Source: Trichosphaerium sp. ATCC 40318
Lineage: Eukaryota; Discosea; Flabellinia; Trichosidae
NCBI GenBank assembly: GCA_038496445.1
Contig: JALMLS010000092.1
Location: 1 to 64,000 of the forward strand
Length of the DNA: 64,000 nt
Direction: 5' to 3'
Shown here: positions 1 through 11,408 of the stretch, in pieces
Numbering within the stretch: position 1 is the first letter of the stretch
Layout: each line of letters starts with the position of its first letter
Translations under genes and position numbers: made by a program
The notes under the pieces: model-generated
What the model was told of the DNA's origin: nothing
The model's input: only the letters and a program-made list of their open reading frames with translations
Database searches by the model: none

Positions 1-343
1 ATTGGGGAAACTCCAAAGTTGTTACACTCTCGTACTATGTAACCGCGTGGGTTGTGTCACTTGGTGAGCGTGTCCGTAAACGCTATTTGGGGTGTATTGG
101 CTTGGTTCGCGGTAAACCTAGGCAAGAGATCAGAAAAGGCGCGTAGAAATTGCGACATGGCGCTTAGACACATGCATTCGCCTTGTAATAAAAGTATACC
201 TGCTCGTAATCATTCAAGCAGTCTGCAGCTTTAGTTTGCGCGCCAGTATGCTGTGGTTCTTCTACAGCGTACGGTTTCCAAGAGGATAACTGTTGATGCA
301 GTTGTACTACGGATTGCTCGTTAGTAAGCTCATGGTTGCTCAT
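1..343 (-). CDS. Unidentified protein, N-terminal part (cut by window edge)
   Basis: I do not recognise this gene. The minus strand opens with ATG at 343 and reads MSNHELTNEQSVVQLHQQ, continuing to ..CLNDYEQ near 205. A likely intron (donor GTATAC) is followed by an acceptor near 125. The next exon reads VYREPSQYTPNSVYGHAHQ in a consistent frame. A GTACG donor then lies near position 35 and the gene leaves the window. The visible part is polar, rich in Gln, His, Thr and Pro, and looks disordered. No signal peptide or membrane segment is visible. The intron-like boundaries and the open frame across them support a real gene; function is unknown. Confidence 0.45.
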
Positions 344-711
344 GAGGATATGCTATAAACCGCCTGTCCTTTTTTGGTAACGTTGTTAAGCAAACAGTGG
401 TGTCATATGTGAACTTAAAAAAGAAACCTATTTTAGTCAAACCGCCACACAATGCACCGGTCGATTTCGTTTGGGAGCACGTGTGCCCGTATACAATTCT
501 CATATTAGCGGTACTGGATAGAAGGGTGTAACATAATTATCGCGTAACACAGTTGTGGGGGGTGGAATGTTGTATTTAGCAAAAAAAAAACAACAAGGAA
601 AAATAGTGTTACAACGTGGCCATAAAAATAATCGTGGCACTGGAAGCAAGTACTGACACTCTACTTTGATCTGTAGCACACTCTCTTTACAGCATTGATT
701 ATGTTTTGTGT
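344..711. other. Intergenic region, no gene seen
   Basis: This 368-base stretch lies between the start of the partial minus-strand gene and the 3' end of PDHB. It contains A-rich runs and no convincing open frame, RNA gene or repeat. It should hold the promoter of the upstream gene and the PDHB terminator, but I see no recognisable motif. Confidence 0.5.
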
Positions 712-2442
712 CTAAAGGGAAGTGTCAACAGAGGATTTGATGGATTGCTTAATTTGTATCAAATGGAGGGTACCTTTGGCATTGCAAGGTCTTCAATAGA
801 CTTGGCATAAGGCATAGGTACATCAGCTCCAGTAATGCGCTCAATTGGGGCGTCTAATTGGTCAAAGCAATCTAATTGAAGCCAATGTTACAACACACCC
901 CTACTAACTTGAAAAAAAACGTACTCTCGTTTATGCGTGCAATAAGTTCAGCGCCAACACCATGTGCAGGAAATCCTTCCTATACAATTTGGGTCAGTGA
1001 CACAAGCGTGAAGTTAGCATATTTCTATACCTCGCATGTGACAACTCTATGTGTCTTGGACACAGAGTTAACGATACCCTCAACATCGAGAGGGCGAATA
1101 GACATCAAGTCCAACACCTCACAAGAGATGCCTTCTTTCTCTAGCTCCTTGGCAGCTTCAAGACAGTCATTCACGATTCTATGTGAACAAAAGTAAGAGG
1201 GGGACCATCTCGGTAAAATAATGTATGCAGTGAACAAAGAGCCACACAACACAACAGAAAACAATATAAAAAGGATGAAGGCACGCACCTGCTAAATCCA
1301 ATGAGTGTTACATCAGTACCCTCACGCTCTACACTGAGTTTTCCAATCGGCAAGACGAACTCTTTGTCCTGTGCCTCTGGGCTCAATTCGAATGAGTAGT
1401 TGTACAACAACTCGGATTCCAAAACCATGACAGGGTTAGGGTCGCGAATAGCAGCCTGAGCAATAACAATGAGAACAAAAAAAGACGTTGCATCATTAGG
1501 AGAAATTGCATTTTTTTTTTTTGTAAACTTTTAGGTTTTTTTTTTCCAAGTGCAAGTGTGTTTGTTTGTTACCTTCAATAATCCCTTCGAGTTGTTGCAG
1601 TTAGAACCAGCAACGACCTTGATACCAGGTACATGTGCCAACCATGCGGCATAACACTGACTGTGTTGTGCACCGGTTGCGGTTGGAGGACCGTTTGGAC
1701 CGCGGAAGGTGATGTCACAAGTTGCCTACGGGACCACGTGTTAATAAAGTTACGCAAAATAACAATAAAATCCCGCAATGCAAAACGGTTTTACGCACCT
1801 TACCACCGCTCATGTAACGTGTCTTGGCGGCTGTGTTGACGATGTGATCGATGGCTTGTGTTGCAAAATTCCAAGTCATAAATTCAATTATTGGCTTTGT
1901 TCCAGCCATGGCTGCACACCGTTAGTAGCCGTTGTGACATAGAATAGCAGCTAAGGTTTTTTTTTACCCTTGTTCCGCTTCCAATTTACAAAAAAACCAA
2001 ATAGTCCGTCGTACCTGCGCCAACACCCAAACCTGCGAAGCCTGATTCTGTAATTGGTGTATCCCAAATACGTTCGTCACCGTACTTTTGCCACAAGCCC
2101 TTGGACACCTTGTATGCACCTACGCTCGTTGTTATTATTTGCGCCTCAATATGCCGTTATTTTACCGTCGTATTGTGCTACTTCTTCACCCATAAGAAAA
2201 ACTCTAGGATCATTTGCTAATTCTTCGTCTAGTGCCTCTCTTAGTGCCTCACGTACTTGCATCTAGTGCGCGTGAGATTACTGAGTATAGTTGAGTTAGA
2301 GCGTACAACTTTTGGTGCAGCACTGTATGTGCGCTTAGCAGTGCGAGTTTGTGACGATAGCGCTGTACGTTGAGCCTAGTGACATACTTACTCCAGTTCT
2401 CAAGATGAGATAATAGTGCCTTACCCTTGCAATACGTATCAT
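712..2442 (-). CDS. PDHB: Pyruvate dehydrogenase E1 component subunit beta, mitochondrial
   Basis: This is the beta subunit of the E1 thiamine-diphosphate decarboxylase of the mitochondrial PDH complex, which turns pyruvate into acetyl-CoA. The protein can be followed through about eight exons. A short first exon (MIRIAR) is spliced to [11 protein letters not shown], a basic, hydroxylated leader typical of a mitochondrial transit peptide. Next come [12 protein letters not shown] and [10 protein letters not shown], then [28 protein letters not shown] and FRGPNGP..GAQHSQC. The C-terminal transketolase domain shows [16 protein letters not shown] and [10 protein letters not shown]. Near the end comes [15 protein letters not shown]. 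Order and content match the whole family. The start at 2442 is chosen because it gives a leader and splices in frame. The last exon (ending at 712) is short and its boundary is least certain. Confidence 0.9.
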
Positions 2443-2587
2443 GGTGCCTCTTTGTTAGTTTTCAAAACAGAAACTGATTTTTATGCGCACTGGTCACAAT
2501 TCTTCAATAAGCCTCAACCACTCAACGTTACAACAACCAACATGAATAGGACCCACAAAGAGGGTCACAGAGCTGCACCTCTCTTGC

Positions 2588-3823
2588 CTAATTTTTAACT
2601 TCACGCGTACTGGTAACTTTTGCAGCGTGTAACCATAGTGACTCTTTGCTGTGGCCTATAGCGTTATCGCCACCCAAATACGCTTTGATGGCTGGTTGGT
2701 ATGTGATTGCTGCAGCTAGTTGCAATGACGCAGTTCGCAAGCACAGTAATGCTGTTGTTGATACAATTTTTGATACATTTGGTTTTCTTTTTATAATTCG
2801 AGCTGTTTCATACACTGGAAACGTTATACTGGGTAGTTATTGTACAGGCAAGCATTCTTGACATGCGTCAGATTAGGTTGAAGCATCTTCTGTGGCACGG
2901 TGCGGTAATGCAATTGCATCGTGTTCTAGACGCTGATTGCATTCGTATGCGAGTAAAAAGTATTTGTACAGATCTTTCAGTCGTTCTTGAGCCTCGTAAG
3001 TCAGGTACGTAGCGTGTGGCACTGCATCGCAAACGCTGTGATAAACATCGTTCCAAGCCATCACGTGATTTACCTATAATCAAAAGATGTTTCAGCACTG
3101 GGGATGTACGAAAAGAGGTATTTGCACGTGAATGCACACGCAAGTAAAAATATGAGGTGTGGTCTCTTTGCAACACACGCACGCGTAGAAAACCCCCACG
3201 TGATATCACTTCACTGTACAGCAAATATAAATTAATGTTGTTGTCCGCCACTGAAAAGCAACCAGTTGGCAAATCGTCCAATTCCACCTTTTGACACACA
3301 GTGTTAGCTGGTTTTTTTGATAACTTTTATTTTTTCAACACCTAAAAAATAAATACCTTTCTGTTTGTTTCCATAAAGCGTGTATACTCTCGCCAAAATG
3401 TTGTGGAGTCCTATTAACGGTTTTTAAGTCTAATGGGTGTACAACTAATAGAATTAAGAACCTGAAAAAATAGAAGCGTCTTTTGCGCTTCCTTCTTCAT
3501 TTTTTGCATGCGATCGGCCAGTGCTCGTACTTTTTGCGAGTATTCAGTTGTTTCGCGCTTAAAAGCTGAAATTTACGGTGAATTAACGTCCTACATCTGA
3601 AAATACGAGTTACCTTCAATATTATCAAGCATGGACGGTTTTTCAGGTGCACTTTCAACCGACGCATTTGAAGCGCCAGATTTCGCGTCGTCAGCGCCTT
3701 CCTTTGCGATTTTTTGCCGTTTGGCCGGTTTACTTGTCGAACTGCGTGTACTACGCGTGGAAACTAATCAACGTGAGCCGCAACAGGAGCACAGTAAAGA
3801 AAATAACCTTTTCTCTTGCTCAT
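2588..3823 (-). CDS. ARID/BRIGHT DNA-binding domain protein
   Basis: Probable nuclear chromatin or transcription factor. The first exon (MSKRK) is joined, through an unusual GTTATT donor, to a basic Ser/Thr stretch and then PAKRQKIAKEGADD, which resembles a nuclear localisation signal. A predicted helical exon follows (RALADRMQKMKKEAQK). The ARID domain is spread over three exons between about 3400 and 2920: TFWREYTRFMETNRK, then VELDDLPTGCFSVADNN with INLYLLYSEVISRGGF, then MAWNDVYHSVCDAVPHA and LKDLYKYFLLAYE. These match the ARID pattern of an opening FW helix, LDLxxLYxxVxxRGGF, a Trp-containing helix and a closing LxxxYxxxLxxYE helix. The C-terminal exons (about 2815-2588, with HSKESLWLHAAKV) are joined less certainly, and the protein may instead end near 2873. 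Confidence 0.75.
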
Positions 3824-4066
3824 AGAGCCATCAATCTAAAAGTGTGGCCACGGAGGTAACTTGAGCAAAAAACTTTAAGTGAGGTGTCAGGCCTAAACAG
3901 AAAACAACCAAACACATGTTAACATACAATTTTAATAACAATATACACTTAGGTACACGTAAAGAAAGTTGGTACAGAGCTTTTTTGGCCTAGTGCCACA
4001 AAAATAGGATAATTGATTGGTGGTTGTTCTTTTTTGCTTTGTCTGCAAATCAAAAAAACAAAAGAG

Positions 4067-5761
4067 TTAGACTGTAGCCCTAACATCAGCACGGTCGCCT
4101 CTCGTAGTCTCTGGCGTGAGCGCTCGCAAAAAGTGTTCTTTGGAGCAAGCGTTTTTCACAAATGGGTGCTAATAATAATAAATGTCAGATACTTGACAGC
4201 TTGTACTATGTATGGAAAGGCTATATATGACACGCACTGAAAGCAATTGATGGGCATCTGGTCTTCGCATTGGGTGCTTCATTAAGCAGTAGTTCTTAAA
4301 TTCCTTGAATTCGTAGCTCCAATACCCCTCGTTAGAGAGTGGAGGTATGCCGTGTATATTCATCAATGTCATAGCACGCATAGGTGCTGATTTAAAGTAC
4401 GGAGGTTCTCCTAAAGTACCAAAGTGTGAGGGACTTACTTTGAGGTTGTTGACAAAAAAAAACAGAAGCAACAAGCCAGCAAGGGTACCTTCTGCCATTT
4501 CGAAGCAAACAATACCGAGACTCCATATATCAACTTTGACGCCATAACCAGCAGGACTCCCCAAAATTTCTGGAGCCATCCAATACGGCGTGCCAACAAC
4601 CGTTTGCCGCTTTTGTTTTTTCTTGGTAAGTTGTGCTGCGAATCCAAAGTCGGCTATTGCGAAAAACCTTGGTCAGATTTTGATAGGCGAAGTCTTTGAG
4701 ATAGATTGTTTAAAACGTACTTATTTTGACGTTGCCGTAAGCGTCAATGAGTATATTATCGCTTTTAACGTCCCTGTGTATCCTTCCCTTTGAATGTAGA
4801 AATTCCAGAGCCTTCAGTATCGACAAACAAACGTGTGCAATAGCGCGTTCTACACAACGGGAATTAGGGCAATGCTACATGCTAGCACTTTATGTTGCGC
4901 ACCATCAAATACAATGCCGTCTGCCAAAAACTCAAACAAAGCGCCTTTTTCCATCCACTCCATCACGACCTACCATCTGCTGTTAGTACAGTGTTTGCTT
5001 CACTTATTTTAGTTCTCCAGTTGTCCATAGTGCCGTACCCATAGTTCGTCGGTGACAATGAAGCTGTCGAGGTAGGTGACAACGTTGTTGTGTCGCTTTG
5101 ACTTTTTCATAACCTGGATCTCGTTTTTCATCATTTGTGGCGTTATAACATTTTCCTTTAGCTTCATGCGCTTTATGCATACCATCTTTTTGGCCTTTTT
5201 GTGAAGAGCTGAAAATATGGTGCCAGACGTACTAAAATAATCATAATGAGCTTTCTCAGGTTGCAATGCGTGTGAGGCGTTTTATTACATTGTTGACGAA
5301 AATGGTTGTTCGGAAATGGATTGTTGTTCGTTTTTTGAAATGAAAAAACCCAAAAAAAACTAAAATAAATAAAATGTCGTACCCATGCTCTATTTGTCTT
5401 AATTGCGTGTATTCATCGGCATGACGGTGAGCATTGTCAGATACAACATCGAACAAAGATTTTTGTGATTGCTTTTTAGGTAGTTTCATCGCGCAGGCTC
5501 TTGTTTGTAGAATAGGTTTCTGTCTTATTGATTGGCGGTGCGTACTCGCAATTCTATCCTACACCAAATTCGTTTAGCTAAACCGATACGAACAATCGCG
5601 TAATGAATAGCTTTTTTGCGTACCCGTCGTGTGGTTTTGGTGAGTTTTTTTTCTGTGCCTCTGTTGTTCGTTGGGCGGTTTAGATCGCTCATTGAACCAG
5701 TCACACGTAGGCGCGATCCAGAGGAGGGGTGCGTAACTTGTTTGTGGTGGGTAACGTGCAT
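4067..5761 (-). CDS. STE20/PAK-like serine/threonine protein kinase
   Basis: The complete kinase domain can be followed across exons. The glycine loop reads [11 protein letters not shown] once the GTACGA intron near 5370 is removed. The ATP-anchoring lysine is in MVCIKRMKL, and the catalytic loop is [11 protein letters not shown] (about 4790). The metal-binding motif is ADFGFAAQL, the activation segment ends [14 protein letters not shown], and then come [17 protein letters not shown] and [13 protein letters not shown]. It closes with HPMRRPDA and HPFVKNACS. These place it in the STE group near PAK. The N-terminal exon starting at 5761 (MHVTHHKQ) is basic, Ser/Thr-rich and joins the kinase exon starting [11 protein letters not shown] in frame; I see no clear CRIB motif, so Rac/Cdc42 binding is not shown. 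A shorter start at 5489 is possible. It is divergent from the DENND6 gene. Confidence 0.85.
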
Positions 5762-5948
5762 TTTTGGTTGGTATCTTTCCGGATACAGGTGTGGGGTGAT
5801 AGTGTTTACTCGTTGTAACGCGAGGTTGGTTTATCAAGGAAGAGCGGACAGTTAAGTGAGTTTTAATTTGTGGTGTAGCAATTTGAGTTTTCATCGCAGT
5901 ATAAACTGTTACCCAAGCGTAATATTGGCAAATCGAACAGGAGCATGC
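5762..5948. promoter_or_regulatory. Divergent promoter region
   Basis: This 187-base spacer separates the putative starts of the minus-strand kinase and the plus-strand DENND6 gene, so it must hold both promoters. I see no clear TATA box or known motif. Confidence 0.4.
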
Positions 5949-8900
5949 ATGAGTGAAGAACAGGAGCGTTTAGACGGATCACCTCGCAAATTGGTTGCTG
6001 CGGTGGCAGTAGCAGGTACGCGCGCACTTTGGGTAATTAAAAGAGGGTTGTTGTGACAAAATTAGAGTTCGACATTAATGAAGGCAATACAATATCTAGC
6101 AGCTACCCTGACAACGTACGTAATGTTCCTATACCGTTAACACAGTATCTTACAGCCTTTTTTGACGGTATTTGCTGTAGTTCGACTTCCTTGGTTACTC
6201 CATTAATTATATAGCCGATCTTTGTCTCCCAGATAGGGTACAGTGTTTCCTCTACGCGCAACCAAGTTGATTTCCCATTATTTTGTGTTTTCGCTGTTTC
6301 AGGCCATTTATTCGCGGATCAATGGTAGTGAAACGCTGACGGGTTGTACTGTTAGGGCCACTTACTGAAAGAAGATGGAACAATGCTATTCTTGCCGCCC
6401 CAAAACAATCCACAAGGCAAACCAGCGCTGTATGGTATAGCGCTCTTTAGAAACAAATCGGACGCAACAGTGAAGCGTGGTGCTATCCAAAAGAGTCTTG
6501 GTATGCATCAGTCAAAGTGTCATTGTGTACACTCATTTTTATTTTCATAGTTATATTTGGACGCGAACCCTATTTTGATGTGTTTGGCCCTATTGGTCGC
6601 GAGGCTGTAAAACAATACATTGTACGCATATGATGTGTTTGTCATTTAACCATTATTGGTGTTGACACGTGCCCAGGACAATCCTGATCCCAATATCCTG
6701 CAAGAGGTCTACGATAGCCTCAACTCAGGCTGGATATCCGGCAAAACTACCGTCACATTTCGAGAGCAGCAATTCAAAGTGGATGTACCAACATTGGAGG
6801 TGAATGTATACCCCGGCGCGTCATTAGTTAGTATTATTACACAATTCGGTCCTGATACAATGCACCTGTGGTATTCAGTGTTATTGGGTTACAGGTAATT
6901 TTATTTCGTCAGTACTTTTGTAAGAAAGGAATTCTAATTGTTGTCTTAAAGAATCCTTTTCGTTGGTGCACCTGCGGCTGCAATATGTGCGATGGCTATA
7001 GCTTGTCCGTTATTTGTGCATCCTCTGCAAGGTACTGTCAAGCATTACACTCGGGTGGTAGTTAACTGTTGTTGTTGCAATAGGTGTTGGCGACAAAATT
7101 AGACCGTATGTTGCATTGACAAGCGCTGAGATCATGCTTATACCAGGAACAATCTCGTCCACCACAAACTTACTTTTCGAATCAAAACCACAGTGGTACG
7201 ACACCTGTGCATCCTTCAATACAGGTATTATTGTAAAGGGAGAAAAGACATTAAGCAGTCAAGCCAAAAAGTTCATTACGAACATCATAAAGTGCCTGGA
7301 AGAGAGGGATTGGAAAACATCCGATAAAAAGGAGGAATGGTGCGTATCTCTCGCTTGCATTTTGGTTTGGTATCTATTTTGTTGGTTAACATGTTGTTTC
7401 TATTGGTGCAGGGTGAGACAACAGTTTGTTACGTATACGCGTAGATTTTTGTCGGGCGTGGAATCACTAGAATTTGATGACATGTTGCACAAGCAATTGG
7501 CCACTGTATTTAGAGGAGGGCCTCTATACGCCAAGTACGTATCCTTATACAACCGCGCTCTTTGTGTAATTGTGTGCTCATGTTCGCCTCAAAAGATGGC
7601 AAGAGAGAAGAGGCAAGCAACAGACTGCTCCAGATCAAGCAAAGGCCACTAAAGCGCTAGGCATGCTTGGCACCCTATCACAGAACCCTGAAATGAAATT
7701 AAGTAAAATGCAGGTCCTCACCTGTATGTTGGATATACAGCGTGCCTTGAAAGATTTAGAAACGGCTGATGAGGTACGATACCCACACGCACACTCAACG
7801 CTTTTTTTTTCCCTTCTAACTTATTTTCTAGCTTGTAGAGCAGGGCGTTGTGGTTACCATTTGTCACATGCTGGGAAACCAAGGTTCAGGCGTACGCAAG
7901 TATTCTTGCGAGATACTAGGCCAGTTGGTGGATAGCACAAACGGCATGTTTCATATTATTGCTGGTAGTGTTGTACCACAAGTCAGCAAGCTCCTAGACG
8001 TACGTTTGAACTCGTATTCTCTTTTGGTTTTATCGACTAGAGCCATGCTTTCCCTAACAGGTGTGGTTATAGGACCACATGCCCAACGTGAGACAGGCAG
8101 CTGCACAAACTTTGACAAAATTTGCAACGTCGTATTGTGGATTTTATGCGATGCGTGAAAACAACTTGCAAAACACATTGACAGATATATTATTGTCTGA
8201 GTCTGGTTTGAATCTGAAGCGCCATGCTGCTTCAGCCTTATTGGAGGTACGAACCCGCCTTTTTGACATCGTGTGCCTTTTGTTGTAGATAGATACTCAA
8301 CCATGAGCTTTAGATGGTATCTATGGGACAGTGCGCAGTTCAGAGGCTAGATGAGCTGCGTGGGTTTGTAAAGCGGAGTACTCTCGATTACGATTTCGAG
8401 GGGAATTTGTACATGATATTTGATGCCATAGGCGATCCTTTGAATTGCCTTCCTGTCAGTGAGGCTACATCGAAACTACTTGGCGTGCGTAATTCTTGCA
8501 ATTATTGGCAATTACATTGACGCTGGCGCAATAGGCCCTGCGTAAAAGTGACGGATCGCGAAATGAAGTCGCAGACAGCTTACTAGGATGTACGCTTCCG
8601 TATTGTTGTTTTTTTTTTGATTTGCAAACAAAATCTGACCTTTGTTGCACTAGCCATGAAGACAGACAATCGAATAGTATTAGAAGTCGTTGGTGGCGGA
8701 GGTGTTCAGACCTTGTTGGCTAGTATTCAAGAAGCTGGGCCAGAAGATGCGCTCAGTCGCACTTGCTTTCAAGTACAACCATTTCTTTACATTATTGTCA
8801 ATTTGTTTACTGTGTATTGTAGGCTATTGCATTGATTGCTGATGTTTGTATTGGGAGAAAGAGTTTATTAGGCAACAAGGTAATTGAGAAGACGCTAGCT

Positions 8901-9593
8901 AGAATAGAGGAGGCTAGTGCACGGCCGTTATTCTTGTACGTTGTTATTGCATTGATCGGTACTGGTTTTGATAGTTTTCTGAAACTTGTTTTGTTTTTCA
9001 GGTATTACATTGTACGCTTCCTCCACATATGTGCACAACATCAAGAAACTGCACAGTGCTTTGCTGACTTGAACGGTATTTCTTACCTGGTACCAGTAAT
9101 CAAACGATATTATAGACAAGAAATTGTCAATACAGTATGTGTGCCATGTCTTGGCACAATCAAAGAAATACTCACCAGTGATTCCTGCTTATATCCGCCC
9201 AAAACACACATTACTGTTGTGTTGGAGCCTTTAAAGGGTTTACATGATTGGATACAAGAGGATATAAACAGTAGATGTCCTAATCAGGTACCGTTGGTGT
9301 CTTCCAATATACTTTTGTCTGACTGCGTGTACAATAGGAAATATGGGACTTATTGGACAGTGTAGTCACCCTGTGCTATGACAATACTAAAGCCACTACA
9401 GAGGTATGTAAAAACGGTATGGTTCGTTAGTGCTAATTTTAATTAAAAGACTGCAGACTTGCTTGCCAAACTGCAAACAACGTCACCTGTTGTTGCGCCC
9501 AAAACAAATAAACAGAACAAGCAAACATTTACAGACATCAACAACATTGTAAATGATTTGTTGAATGATGCAGAGGGAGTAACAGACATATAA
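5949..9593 (+). CDS. DENND6-type Rab exchange factor fused to armadillo-like repeats
   Basis: The N-terminal half matches DENND6 (Rab14-type guanine-nucleotide exchange factor on endosomes). The first exons give MSEEQERLDGSPRKLVAA and then FDINEGNTISSSYP. Later exons give ALYGIALFRNKSDATVKRG then AIQKSLVIFGREPYF, and DTMHLWYSVLLGYR followed by ILFVGAPAAAICAMAIACP. The last DENN-related part is KKEEW..VRQQFVTYTRRFL and GPLYAKWQERR. The frame then continues without a stop into helical repeats typical of armadillo folds: VVTICHMLGNQGSGVRKYS, MPNVRQAAAQTLTKFATSY, LKRHAASALLE, RPLFLY..YYIVRFLHICA. The protein ends LLNDAEGVTDI at 9593. Introns are numerous and mostly start GTACG or GTATG. Known DENND6 proteins end soon after the DENN module, so the armadillo extension is unusual. 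The last coding segment is duplicated, inverted, at 15055-15153. Confidence 0.75.
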
Positions 9594-9772
9594 CATTGTA
9601 AATCATATAAATACGTTGTATATTGTAGTTTATTGGTACCCCAATATTCAAAATGTTACATATATCAATTGGGCGAGTGGTGTAATTGGTATCACACGCC
9701 CTTAGCATGGGCGAGGTACCGGGATCGAAGCCCGGCTTGTCCAACCATCTTTTTACATTTTTTTTACTTTAG
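9507..9772. repeat. Left arm of a large inverted repeat (mate at 14878-15153)
   Basis: From about 9500 (CCCAAAACAAA) to about 9772, the sequence recurs in reverse complement at about 14878-15153. It covers the last coding segment of the DENND6-armadillo gene, its 3' untranslated region and the tRNA-Ala. By eye I find only two differences within the shared coding part, both at third codon positions and both synonymous (AAT/AAC, GAT/GAC). The arms enclose about 5.1 kb of repeat-rich DNA. Confidence 0.9.
9671..9743 (+). tRNA. tRNA-Ala (anticodon AGC)
   Basis: A full cloverleaf is visible. The acceptor stem GGGCGAG pairs with CTTGTCC (two G-U pairs). The anticodon stem CGCCC/GGGCG closes the loop TTAGCAT, with anticodon AGC. 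The T stem CCGGG/CCCGG closes loop ATCGAAG. The discriminator base is A. There is no intron. An identical gene lies inverted at 14905-14977. Confidence 0.95.
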
Positions 9773-10115
9773 TGGTGTTTTGCAATCCTTTTTAATACTG
9801 TACATTTTTGCTTTAATACAGTTTATCAGACTTTTATGGTATTTTGAGTGGCAAAAACAAAGCTTTGTTCAAATCCTTAGTTAGTTTCAATTCAGTGTCA
9901 GATAAAATATTGTCCATTTCAGTCAAGTTGGTCAAAATTTAACTGGTTGTGCATGAAAGTTAATTATCTGGCAAAAATTTCTATGCTAACCAGTGCTTGT
10001 AATTAATTGACAAAAATATTCAAATTTCAAGATGATGCAGAAGCCAAGAGAACACTTTCAAGAAAAAAAACCCTCCACATATACAAAATAAGAAATTTAT
10101 TTTAACTCTTTTAAA
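9773..10115. other. AT-rich spacer of the island, no gene seen
   Basis: AT-rich sequence between the tRNA-Ala arm and the first MITE. No open frame or repeat stands out. Confidence 0.4.
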
Positions 10116-10215
10116 CAGTGGTGGAATCAAACAAAATACCTGTGCCTAAATGGTGCCATTTGCATGGAAAATAAATGTGCCCAAAATGTGTAATTTGTGT
10201 CCAATTCCACCACTG
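10116..10215. mobile_element. 100-bp MITE with CAGTGGTGGAAT inverted ends
   Basis: The stretch begins CAGTGGTGGAAT and ends ATTCCACCACTG, a perfect 12-base terminal inverted repeat, and extends imperfectly to ACA inside. The CAGTGG ends resemble hAT-type elements, but I see no clear 8-base target duplication. It encodes nothing. A truncated second copy lies at 13310-13368. Confidence 0.7.
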
Positions 10216-10395
10216 AAAGACAAAATCTGCACCTTCAACAATGCCAACTGCTCATGTAATGCTTGTGCTTGGTATTCACGTTGTTTTATTAATTCAGCGT
10301 GAACATGGTGTTTTTGCCAGCGAAAGAACCCACAAGTGTGCCACATGAACAATTGTAGTACCACTTTCCTGGGTTTTTTCCACTGTTACTAAGCT
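10216..10395 (-). pseudogene. Decayed GRF-type zinc finger fragment
   Basis: On the minus strand one frame reads NPGKWYYNCSCGT and another reads HTCGFFRWQKHHVHAELIKQ followed by a helical stretch (YQAQALHEQLALLK). Together, but in different frames, they resemble a GRF zinc finger (NxGxxFYxC..CGFFxW) followed by a coiled coil. The frame change suggests a broken gene. It lies between the small MITE and the CCCGTACGGG element. The resemblance is short, so the call is tentative. Confidence 0.4.
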
Positions 10396-10418
10396 TTGCA
10401 ACAGTACTGGAATCGGGA

Positions 10419-10612
10419 TTTTGACCCGTACTAAACCCGTACAGAACCCGTACTTTTGACCCGTACTTAACCCGTACGGGTTCCGTACTTTTGACCCGTA
10501 CTAAACCCGTACGGAACCCGTACTTTTGACCCGTACTTAACCCGTACGGGTTCTGTATTGTTGACCTGTACTCTACCCGTACGGGTTACGTACGGGATCC
10601 GTACGGGTAGAG
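10419..10612. repeat. CCCGTACGGG tandem array, left end of copy 1
   Basis: About five units of roughly 35 bases, each of the form TTTTGACCCGTAC followed by two more CCGTAC-containing segments. The core CCCGTACGGG is its own reverse complement. The last unit is rearranged (GGGTTACGTACGGGATCC). Confidence 0.85.
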
Positions 10613-11282
10613 TACAATTAAATAATATGAAAAATTGGATACAGAATATACTCCTCTTTTTCCATACAATGTATGTGTACACATATATCACATGTGTGCC
10701 AAAACCACAACCATCAGTATACACTTGCAATCAAAAAAAAAATTTGGCCATCAAATTTTGTTTGGATTTGGCGATCAAAAAATCCAAAAAAAAATTACTG
10801 CAATTAAATGGCAGCTTGTAATCGTAAGGTACAAAAACATGTATTATTAATAGATGAGGGTGTTTTAAGGTTATTAGGGCATTTACTTAAAAAGTAGAGG
10901 AGAAAACTTAATAAAGTGCAAAATGTAGCTTTTTGCTGAATTTTGTTGTTTTATTGAATAACTTTGGTCTGACTGTACAAACTGCTCAGAAAATGTAGCA
11001 TTAGGTATATTTAGGTACAATGCATGGTTTCATGATGGTTTGGGGATCAACTCACCATTTTTAGGCAAAAACGACAGAAAATATGTATTTGGAGTAGTTT
11101 AAGGATATTATGGCCTAATAGCTCTATTAAACCACTTTTTAAAGGCGATTATGGGTTTCAAGCATTTTTCTGAAGTAGTCGTTAAGTTGTGGATATTAAG
11201 TTGGGTTTTAGGACAATTAAGGCATGATGTCTAAAATATCTCCTCAAACAGGTCAAAAACATGGTCGTTTAGTGGTAATGGG

Positions 11283-11333
11283 GTTGTAATGTAATGTAAT
11301 GTATTGTAATGTGTTGTAATGTAAATGTACTTG
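11283..11333. repeat. TGTAA microsatellite inside the element
   Basis: Irregular TAATG/TGTAA units; the same tract recurs in copy 2 (about 12205-12264, inverted) and copy 3 (about 13980-14030), showing that it belongs to the element. Confidence 0.8.
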
Positions 11334-11408
11334 TAATAGTTAAGAAAACAATAAACCAATCCATCGTTTTTACTATTTTGTGTACACAATTATAACTGCT
11401 GACACATA

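Noticed and set aside
11283-11333. Possible telomere-like TGTAATG tract
   Set aside because: It is irregular and recurs inside each copy of the mobile element, so it is an internal microsatellite.
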